This document shows positions 1 through 5,639 of a stretch of DNA of 7,585 nucleotides, in pieces. Origin of the DNA: a bacterium (lineage in GTDB: Bacteria > Patescibacteriota > JABMPQ01 > JAQVVF01). The stretch is taken from the NCBI GenBank assembly GCA_030611905.1, contig JAUWOX010000047.1, positions 1-7,585 of the forward strand. The letters are read 5' to 3'. Numbering within the stretch: position 1 is the first letter of the stretch; the number at the start of each line of letters is the position of its first letter. The notes under the pieces were generated by a model. The model made no database searches, was not told where the DNA came from, and saw nothing but the letters and a program-made list of their open reading frames with translations. Both the position numbers and the translations under genes were made by a program.

Positions 1-305
1 AATTCTAAAAAATCAGCTCCAATACGCGTATCGGTGTATGCGATATCATCATCGTTGCTACTGCTAATCGTGTTTGCCCTGTCTTCTCCAATTTTAAAAT
101 GTCCGTTTGTGGCAAAAGGCGGATCAATATAAATTAAATCAACTTTGCCAGTGTAATCATCAAGCAAAGTTTTTAAGGTGGAAAGATTATCAGAGTGGAT
201 GAGTTTATTTTTTGCTCCCTTTCCAGAGACTATTTCTAGTACTGCCCTTGAACTGCTTTTGATAATTTCTTTCTCGTGTTTTTTGTTGTCATAAGTGATG
301 ATCAT
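1..305 (-). CDS. DNA methyltransferase of a type II R-M system, DPPF type (partial, N-terminal 101 residues)
   Basis: The frame opens with ATG at 305 and runs without a stop to the window edge, so only the N-terminus is present. The catalytic motif IV reads DLIYIDPPF, with DPPF at residues 61-64. It is preceded by the motif HSDNLSTLKTL (37-47), which is usual just before motif IV in beta-class amino-methyltransferases. In this class the catalytic motif precedes the target-recognition and AdoMet-binding parts, and those would lie off the left edge. The DPP[FY] signature is shared by N6-adenine and some N4-cytosine enzymes; adenine is the likelier target. The start is five bases after the stop of the endonuclease gene, so the two are almost certainly co-transcribed and this enzyme would protect host DNA from that nuclease. 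No Shine-Dalgarno sequence is visible, so translational coupling is plausible. The recognition sequence cannot be read from this fragment. Confidence 0.88.
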   Translation of the reverse strand, partial: MIITYDNKKHEKEIIKSSSRAVLEIVSGKGAKNKLIHSDNLSTLKTLLDDYTGKVDLIYIDPPFATNGHFKIGEDRANTISSSNDDDIAYTDTRIGADFLE

Positions 306-310
306 AGTGC

Positions 311-1093
311 CTATATTTGATATAAAAATTCTCGTAAAACAAGTGCACTCATTATATTCTCTTTTTTGAGTTTCCCTGTAATGTTTTTATACATTTTATT
401 TTTGCCTTTTATGTAAAGCACGCCGTCAAGAATTGCTATCTTAATCGCTTTGACATTCTTTGCCTTAATTGTGGCAATTGCGTCGTTAAATTGAGCGTTT
501 TGATGACCACCAAAATCAGTTAAAAACTTCGCTTCACCAATAACATATTTCCCATTAAAACGTCCTATAAAATCTAATCCTTTATTATGTTTATAATTCA
601 AATGTTCGCGTGCAAAAGCCATCATTTCTGCATCGCTTGCGTCTAAAACGGCATTGCCTTTTGCTTTCAAAAATTCTGTTAATTTTAATGGCTCAACACC
701 AAGAGATTTTTTAACAATCCAACGTTTGAATAGTGGTCCAATTTGTCGATTTGTTTCTTTCGGTTCGGATGATCGAGAAAAGATTTCATCAAGTCCCATT
801 TCATATAAACGACCACAAAGTCGATCTGCTGTTGCCGGGTTTCGTTTTAGAGACTTTTTGTCGCGTTTCAAGTAGGCAACATATGAGTCTTTAATTGGAA
901 ACAAGTCTAATTTTAAAAGATTTTCTAAAAGTGCAATATTGTCTTTTTTAGTAAAAGCTTTTTCAATACGTTTCCAAAGAGCCCCGTCAAGATCACGGAT
1001 TCCTTCAGGAATGGTTGGATATACTTGAAATAAATCATCCAAGTAACTCCGTTGATTTGCGTAATCAATGCTTAATTTTGTCCAATGATTCAT
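311..1093 (-). CDS. Type II restriction endonuclease, PD-(D/E)XK fold
   Basis: A 260-residue soluble protein with no signal peptide or membrane segment. The nuclease core is GLDFIGRFNGKYVIGEAK (residues 172-189). D174 and the E187-A-K189 triad form a D-X12-E-X-K active site of the PD-(D/E)XK type, on two beta strands. It is followed by a conserved-looking stretch at 190-206 containing FGGHQNAQF. Upstream, PKETNRQIGPLFKRW (111-125) resembles the N-terminal recognition half of small type II restriction enzymes. I recognise the overall pattern as a known restriction-enzyme family (possibly Tsp45I-like) but cannot name the specificity with confidence. The gene lies immediately upstream of a DNA methyltransferase gene with a 5-base gap, the classic R-then-M arrangement. 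The start at 1093 is the first ATG after an AT-rich promoter-like stretch and has no ribosome binding site. The gene looks less AT-rich than the two minus-strand genes to its right, hinting at a separate origin. Confidence 0.85.
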   Translation of the reverse strand: MNHWTKLSIDYANQRSYLDDLFQVYPTIPEGIRDLDGALWKRIEKAFTKKDNIALLENLLKLDLFPIKDSYVAYLKRDKKSLKRNPATADRLCGRLYEMGLDEIFSRSSEPKETNRQIGPLFKRWIVKKSLGVEPLKLTEFLKAKGNAVLDASDAEMMAFAREHLNYKHNKGLDFIGRFNGKYVIGEAKFLTDFGGHQNAQFNDAIATIKAKNVKAIKIAILDGVLYIKGKNKMYKNITGKLKKENIMSALVLREFLYQI

Positions 1094-1099
1094 ATGCGT

Positions 1100-1128
1100 A
1101 TTTTACATTAAAATTATTTATAAATAAA
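1100..1128 (-). promoter_or_regulatory. Possible promoter of the restriction-modification pair
   Basis: On the minus strand, TAAAAT (1105-1100) makes a reasonable -10 box, with a poor -35 (TTTATT, 1128-1123) at 17 bp. Transcription would start at about 1093, on the A of the endonuclease ATG, giving a leaderless message. The region is so AT-rich that chance matches are likely, so this is weak. Confidence 0.25.
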
Positions 1129-1157
1129 TCGTTTTCGGAGTGGAGAAAACACTTTAT

Positions 1158-1175
1158 CTGCTTGCCGGTAGGCAG
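1158..1175. repeat. 18-bp GC-rich imperfect palindrome
   Basis: CTGCTTGCCGGTAGGCAG folds on itself around a central CCGG, with two G-T pairs in the stem. It stands out sharply in an AT-rich 146-bp gap between the Dam-like gene and the endonuclease gene. It looks like a degenerate copy of the CTGCCTGCCGGCAGGCAG-type palindrome that I remember as highly repeated in Patescibacteria genomes (recall, not checked). It is too weak and lacks a T-run on either strand for an intrinsic terminator, though it sits where one for the upstream minus-strand unit would be expected. Confidence 0.5.
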
Positions 1176-1239
1176 TTTGAGTGAAGGGAAGAGGGGATTA
1201 AGAGGTGAATTCTCTTTTTAAAAATTCCTCATTATTTTT

Positions 1240-2088
1240 TTAAATATTAACATTTACTTTTAAGCTGCTGTTGTAAAAAATTATTTCTTTCCCTTTTTTT
1301 GTTCTGTAGGCTCTATGATTAAGAGTGTATTTGATTTTGTTTTGTATATTTACCCAATTGTAAATTTTTTCAATGTCTGGAGTATCATCATATGAAATAA
1401 TCCAGTTTGTTTTTTTTATTTTTTTTATCGCTTCGGATACAGCCTTATGTTCGTCTTTTTTATAGTGGTTCATGTACAACGATGCACCTTTTAGGTAATA
1501 AGGGGGATCAAAATAGAAAATTGTATTTTTGTTATTTGATTCTTTTTGGATTTTTTTGATAAGCTCTAACGCGTCAAGATTGTGAAGTTCTATATGTTTT
1601 TTATGTTTTGCAATTTTTCTAATTCTGTTTATTAAATTAACTTTATTAAAACGACAATCAATTTTGTATTTTCCTTCTTGTTCTAATCCGCCAATTACCC
1701 CTGCAGTTAATATCCCTGACATATTAGTGCGATTAAGAAAAAAAGTAGAAAATCCCAGATCAAGTAATTTAGCTTTAGATTTGTTGTTTTGCATGTCTCT
1801 TGCTTTATGCCAGTTTTTAATTGTTATATCTGTAAGTTCTATTAATTTGCAAAGCTTATTAGTATTTTTCAAAACAGAATGCCAAAAAGCATAAACCGAT
1901 CTATCATAGTCGTTAATAGTAATTTTGCTAACTTTTTTTTCCAACAATAAATACAGAGCAACTGATGCACCTCCTGCATATGGTTCAATGTAATGACCAT
2001 TAATATTGTTGTCTAAACAAATTTTTGAAATGAATTTTGACAACTTGTTTTTTCCACCAGGGTATCTTAATGGTGAATTAAAAATCAT
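1240..2088 (-). CDS. D12-class (Dam-like) DNA adenine N6-methyltransferase
   Basis: The 282-residue length is normal for the Dam/DpnM (MethyltransfD12) family, which transfers a methyl group from AdoMet to N6 of adenine in a short target. Family motifs appear in order: the N-terminal PLRYPGGKNKL (6-16), AdoMet-binding YIEPYAGGASVALYLL (33-48), INDYD (58-62), NRTNMSGI (119-126) and catalytic FDPPYY (193-198). All catalytic residues are intact, so the enzyme should be active. It may methylate GATC or a related site, but the specificity cannot be deduced. The start lies 3 bases past the stop of the ParB-like gene, so the pair is one transcription unit. A GGGAGG on the coding strand lies about 33 bases upstream (2126-2121), too far to serve this ATG. 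No dedicated nuclease gene accompanies it, so it is either solitary, part of a system with the ParB-like protein, or an antirestriction/regulatory enzyme. Confidence 0.93.
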   Translation of the reverse strand: MIFNSPLRYPGGKNKLSKFISKICLDNNINGHYIEPYAGGASVALYLLLEKKVSKITINDYDRSVYAFWHSVLKNTNKLCKLIELTDITIKNWHKARDMQNNKSKAKLLDLGFSTFFLNRTNMSGILTAGVIGGLEQEGKYKIDCRFNKVNLINRIRKIAKHKKHIELHNLDALELIKKIQKESNNKNTIFYFDPPYYLKGASLYMNHYKKDEHKAVSEAIKKIKKTNWIISYDDTPDIEKIYNWVNIQNKIKYTLNHRAYRTKKGKEIIFYNSSLKVNVNI

Positions 2089-2091
2089 AGT

Positions 2092-3513
2092 TTATTTGCT
2101 ATTTTCAAGTTTTATGATTTCCTCCCAAAGGAATTCTATAAAAGGAAATAGATTTTTCCAAAATTCTCTGATTTGGGATTCTGATGCGCAAAAAATTGTA
2201 TTATGCATCACTTGATTTAGGTTTTGTGTTAATAATTTTTCATTTAGTGCTACAACTGATAGTTTTAGGTCGCCACTTAAATAATTGTCGGCGATATAAT
2301 TCATTTTTTCTTTTAACTTGGTTTTATTATTTTCACCCTTTTTAGTAATTATAAGATGACCCCGTGAATTAATCTTGCATCCTTTTAGCTCTAAATAAAT
2401 TTTTATCGTTATGTCAGTTAATATTCTAACTAAGGCAAATGTAGCAGTAGAACATGATTTGACTTCAATTATTTTAAGTTCTTTATAAATCTCAATTATT
2501 TTTTTTGAAGAAACTTTGGGGAGGGATTTTCTCGGATTAATTAAGCATTTGTATGTAATGTCCTTTCCTCCATAAATACTGCTGCCAGCTTTAGTCCCTG
2601 GGAGTGGTAATTCTTTTTCACCAAAAAGATTTTTATTTTTATTCTTTTTATCTTTAATTTCTTTGTCTACTTTTGCAGCGTCTTTCGATTTCAAATTTTT
2701 TACATAATCAGAAATTTGATGTGATTTGTTCAAATCTCTCGAATTAACATCAAGACCATCAAGACTTTTTTTAGTCCAAATATTGTAAACAATTATTTTC
2801 AAAATTTTATTAAATATGCTTTCATTTTTTATTTTTAGTGTACCATCATCAAGCTGACTGTATCCCAGTTTTTGTTTGGTGGCTGGGTTTTCAATTATTC
2901 TCCAAAAAGTTGTTTCATAGCCCTTGCCTAATATAGAAAATTTAATCGAATCATCTAGGTTTAATGCTTTTGCTCTTCTTGTAATTTCAACTTTCAGCAA
3001 AGATTTATTATTACCCTTATTCCTTCTAACATCAGAATGGTCGCGTTCAACACTTGTCCAGCTAATTTCGTTATTACCCTTAATATGTTTTCTGTCTATA
3101 TATCTAAAGGCTTGGTCTTTTTCGGTAGTTACATTAGTATTTAACTTAAATTGGTTGTTTAGTTTTGTTTTAGCTTTCAATTCTTTGAAAAATGTTTGTA
3201 TTTTTAGATCATCGCTTAATGATGGCTTAAGTAAAAGTTTATAGGCAGCCAAGCGTCTGTTTCCTTCCATTACAATATTTCTATTTTTAAAATTAAACAC
3301 TAGCAAAGGTTCGAACTGCGGGATGTCAATATCAGCAACAATCTCTTTCGCTAATTTTTTAATTTTGTATGTTTTTTCGTTACTAAGATAAAATGAGATT
3401 AATTTCTTTTCTGGCTTATTGAAATATTCTTCAGGAAAACGAGCATTTTCGTCCCACAAAGATAAATCTTTTATTAATAATTTTTTGTTAGGTTTCCAGG
3501 TTGATTTTGTCAT
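2092..3513 (-). CDS. ParB/sulfiredoxin-like domain protein of unknown function, partner of the Dam-like methylase
   Basis: The 473-residue protein has three visible parts. The N-terminus (about 10-95) resembles the ParB/sulfiredoxin fold: a positioned LAKEIVADIDIPQFEPLLV segment (54-72), then VMEGNRRLAAYKLL (81-94), whose GNRRLAA matches the phosphate/nucleotide-binding box GxRRxxA of ParB-like proteins. Next comes RKHIKGNNEISW (141-152), similar to the H-x-G-x-x-W stretch following that box in non-partition ParB-like proteins. A lysine-rich linker lies near 275-300. The C-terminal part (about 315-473) is mostly helical, with STATFALVRILTDITIKIYL near 365 and LNQVMHN near 435. No helix-turn-helix or ParB dimerisation tail is obvious, and there is no parA nearby, so chromosome or plasmid partitioning is unlikely. 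Three bases separate it from the Dam-like gene, implying joint function in DNA modification or defence. Whether the fold acts as a nuclease, NTPase or DNA reader is unknown. The gene is very AT-rich and lysine/asparagine-rich. Confidence 0.72.
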   Translation of the reverse strand: MTKSTWKPNKKLLIKDLSLWDENARFPEEYFNKPEKKLISFYLSNEKTYKIKKLAKEIVADIDIPQFEPLLVFNFKNRNIVMEGNRRLAAYKLLLKPSLSDDLKIQTFFKELKAKTKLNNQFKLNTNVTTEKDQAFRYIDRKHIKGNNEISWTSVERDHSDVRRNKGNNKSLLKVEITRRAKALNLDDSIKFSILGKGYETTFWRIIENPATKQKLGYSQLDDGTLKIKNESIFNKILKIIVYNIWTKKSLDGLDVNSRDLNKSHQISDYVKNLKSKDAAKVDKEIKDKKNKNKNLFGEKELPLPGTKAGSSIYGGKDITYKCLINPRKSLPKVSSKKIIEIYKELKIIEVKSCSTATFALVRILTDITIKIYLELKGCKINSRGHLIITKKGENNKTKLKEKMNYIADNYLSGDLKLSVVALNEKLLTQNLNQVMHNTIFCASESQIREFWKNLFPFIEFLWEEIIKLENSK

Positions 3514-3533
3514 ATGTCTAAAGTAGTTAAATT

Positions 3534-3562
3534 ATTCTAAGATTATTATTTATTTTTGTAGC
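3534..3562 (-). promoter_or_regulatory. Possible promoter of the ParB-like/Dam-like unit
   Basis: On the minus strand, TAGAAT (3539-3534) resembles a -10 box, with GCTACA (3562-3557) at 17 bp as a poor -35. The predicted start near 3527 would leave a leader of about 14 bases without a Shine-Dalgarno sequence. The match is modest and AT-rich background makes it uncertain. Confidence 0.28.
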
Positions 3563-3751
3563 GTAGCGGAGAAAGCATATCATTTTTCCTTTTAAATAAA
3601 TAAAAAACAAAATTTAATTTTTTAAGGGAGGCGATAGTCCCAAAAGGAAGTATGTATTATTGATAACGTGTTTGCGAACTAATAAGTATTTTATTATAGA
3701 ATAGCAATAATTTTCACTGAAATCAACAGAGAATTGGTGACTGTTTTTTTA

Positions 3752-3780
3752 TTGTTTTTGTATTATAATAAGGGTATAAT
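3752..3780 (+). promoter_or_regulatory. Sigma-70-type promoter of dnaG-rpoD
   Basis: A perfect -10 hexamer TATAAT (3775-3780) sits 17 bp after TTGTTT (3752-3757), which matches the first three bases of the -35 consensus. Transcription would start near 3787, leaving a leader of about 19 bases before the dnaG ATG. That leader has no Shine-Dalgarno sequence. A second TATAAT-like hexamer overlaps the spacer (3763-3768). Confidence 0.65.
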
Positions 3781-3805
3781 GTTATGAATAAAGTTATAAA
3801 TAATT

Positions 3806-5623
3806 ATGACAGGGAAGGAATCAGAGGAAATTAAGGAACGATTGGATATCGTTGATATTATTTCAGAATATATCCAATTGAATTCAGCTGGGATGGATAA
3901 TTTTAAGGCGTTATGTCCGTTTCATAATGAGAAAACGTCGTCTTTTATGGTGTCTCGAAGTAAGCAGATTTTCAAATGCTTCGGCTGTGGTGAGGGTGGT
4001 GATATTTTTTCTTTTGTTATGAAAATGGATGGACTAGAATTTGTTGATGCCTTGAGATTGTTGGCCAAGAAAGCAGGGGTTGAGATGAAGAACCAAAATC
4101 CGGAGTTTTATTCTAAGCGGGCTAGGGCGATGGATGTTTTGAGTTTGGCGGCGGAATATTATCATCAAGCATTATTGAAAAGCAAGTCGGGGCAAGTGGC
4201 GCGGGATTATATTAAGAAAAGGGGGCTAAGTGATTTGACTGTTGATGGATTTAAGCTTGGTTTTGCTCCTGATGATTGGGAGATGTTGTCAAGATTTTTG
4301 AAATCAAAAGGATTTAAGGATGATGAGATTTTGGCTAGTGGCATGGTGGGGCCAAAGGCGAGAGGTGGATATTATGATCGATTTAGATTTAGATTAATGT
4401 TCCCGATTTGGAATGCGCAGGGGAATGTGGTTGGATTTACTGCTCGGGCGTTGCGGGAAGATGAGAAAATGGGAAAATATATTAATACACCGCAGAGTTT
4501 AGTTTATGATAAGAGCCGGGTTTTGTATGGATTGGATAAAGCTAAAGCAGAAATTAGACGGGAGGACAAGATTGTTATAGTTGAGGGGAATATGGATGTG
4601 GTTGCTTCTCATCAGGCTGGGGTGAAAAATGTGGTGGCATCTTCGGGGACCGCGTTAGCTGAGTCGCAGATTAATTTAATAAAAAGATATACTGAAAATT
4701 TAATTTTTGCTTTTGATATGGATGCGGCTGGTGATACAGCAACACAGCGGGGGATTGATTTAGCTGTTTCAATGGGAATGAATGTGAGAGTTGTGGTGCC
4801 GGAGAAGGGTGGGGATGTTAAAGATCCGGATGATATTATAAAAAATAAAGGGGTTAAGATTTGGAAGAAAGTGATTAAGAATGCAAAATCAGTAATGGAC
4901 TATTATTTTGAAAATACCGTGTCAAAATTAGATTTGAAAAAGGTTGATGATAAGAAAATAGCGGCTAAGTTTTTATTGCCAAAGATTAGAAAAATTCCAG
5001 ACAAAGTTGAACAGACACATTATTTGCAGAGACTGGGAGACGAATTGGGTGTTGGTGAGGACGTGTTGAGGCGGGCGATCGTTGATGTTAGGGTTGGTAA
5101 GAGTAGATATAATAGGCTTGCCACTCCTAAAACGCAAAAAAATATGCCAGTACGAAAAAGTGAGAAGGAAATGTTGCAGGAACGGTTATTCGGTTTGGTA
5201 ATGGCTCTTCCAGAGTGCTTGGATAAATTGATGGATCTTGATGAGAAATTTTTAAGCGAACAGTTTATTAAGCTTTACAAAAAAATAAAAGAGTATTATA
5301 ATAATAATAAATCATTTGACTTTAATGATTTTGCTAATAGACTAGAAAAGAAATCAGAGGATTTGGCAATGATGGCCAAAGAGTTTGTATTGGCGATTGA
5401 AACAGAGGAGTCGCGAAGGGAAAGGGAGGATAATTTTGATGTTGAAGAAGAAGTTGGAAAATGCGTAATAAGGTTAAAGGAGCTAGATTTTAAGAAAAGG
5501 CTTAATGAGATAGGTGACTTAATGAAAGAGGCGGAGAAAAAACATGATCAAAAAGAGATTGATATTTTGAGCAAGCAGTTTGGTAAATTTTCACAAGAGT
5601 TGAATAAAATATATGAATTATAA
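3806..5623 (+). CDS. dnaG: DNA primase DnaG
   Basis: A 605-residue bacterial primase, which synthesises the RNA primers that start Okazaki fragments and acts with the DnaB helicase at the fork. The N-terminal CHC2 zinc-binding domain has C37, H40, C58 and C61 (CPFH and CFGC). The RNA-polymerase core follows (about 115-250), including YINTPQSLVYDKSRVLYGL (225-243) and the basic FRFR segment. The Toprim domain has the metal-binding glutamate in VEGNMD (E260) and DMDAAGD (304-310). The C-terminal 160 residues are helical and charged, where the helicase-interaction domain is found; this end is poorly conserved in the family. Length is normal and all catalytic motifs are intact. The ATG at 3806 fits the usual primase N-terminus (short lead then IKERLDIVDIISEY). 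No ribosome binding site is visible. rpoD follows after 16 bases, preserving the dnaG-rpoD part of the macromolecular-synthesis operon; rpsU, its usual first gene in proteobacteria, is absent here. Confidence 0.98.
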   Translation: MTGKESEEIKERLDIVDIISEYIQLNSAGMDNFKALCPFHNEKTSSFMVSRSKQIFKCFGCGEGGDIFSFVMKMDGLEFVDALRLLAKKAGVEMKNQNPEFYSKRARAMDVLSLAAEYYHQALLKSKSGQVARDYIKKRGLSDLTVDGFKLGFAPDDWEMLSRFLKSKGFKDDEILASGMVGPKARGGYYDRFRFRLMFPIWNAQGNVVGFTARALREDEKMGKYINTPQSLVYDKSRVLYGLDKAKAEIRREDKIVIVEGNMDVVASHQAGVKNVVASSGTALAESQINLIKRYTENLIFAFDMDAAGDTATQRGIDLAVSMGMNVRVVVPEKGGDVKDPDDIIKNKGVKIWKKVIKNAKSVMDYYFENTVSKLDLKKVDDKKIAAKFLLPKIRKIPDKVEQTHYLQRLGDELGVGEDVLRRAIVDVRVGKSRYNRLATPKTQKNMPVRKSEKEMLQERLFGLVMALPECLDKLMDLDEKFLSEQFIKLYKKIKEYYNNNKSFDFNDFANRLEKKSEDLAMMAKEFVLAIETEESRREREDNFDVEEEVGKCVIRLKELDFKKRLNEIGDLMKEAEKKHDQKEIDILSKQFGKFSQELNKIYEL

Positions 5624-5639
5624 TAAATAACATATTGTA

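Larger units (their letters stand above)
3514..3805. other. Divergent intergenic region between the ParB-like gene and dnaG
   Basis: This 292-bp AT-rich gap separates the minus-strand block from the plus-strand dnaG operon and must hold promoters for both directions. Two less AT-rich patches stand out: GTAGCGTAGCGGAG (3558-3571), containing a direct repeat of GTAGC, and GGGAGGCGATAGTCCC (3626-3641), which could form a 4-bp stem with an 8-base loop. Neither is followed by a T-run and I can assign neither a function. No gene of credible length lies here. Confidence 0.6.

Noticed and set aside
654..875. Open frame of 73 codons on the plus strand inside the endonuclease gene
   Set aside because: It is antisense to a gene with a clear PD-(D/E)XK motif, its translation has no recognisable features, and it has no start signal. 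The same applies to the frames at 1015-1221, 1664-1894, 2006-2215, 2924-3244 (plus) and 5975-6211 (minus).
1200..1219. Terminator-like AAGAG / CTCTT hairpin followed by five T on the plus strand
   Set aside because: The stem is only 5 bp and AT-rich, and no plus-strand gene ends here. On the minus strand, where a terminator would be expected, the hairpin is followed by only two T.
2140..2250. HEPN RNase motif in the C-terminal domain of the ParB-like protein (LNQVMHN)
   Set aside because: The R-x4-6-H signature is not present; only the histidine region is similar.
2092..3513. Chromosome or plasmid partition protein ParB
   Set aside because: No parA neighbour, no parS-like palindromes seen, no obvious helix-turn-helix after the N-terminal domain, and the middle motif (HIKG...W) fits non-partition ParB-like proteins better.
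3527..3583. 18-codon open frame on the minus strand upstream of the ParB-like gene, preceded by AAAGGA
   Set aside because: The spacing from AGGA to ATG is only 3 bases, the frame is very short, and nothing supports a leader peptide. It could be revisited if conserved.
3626..3641. Hairpin GGGA/TCCC as an intrinsic terminator
   Set aside because: A 4-bp stem without a T-run on either strand.
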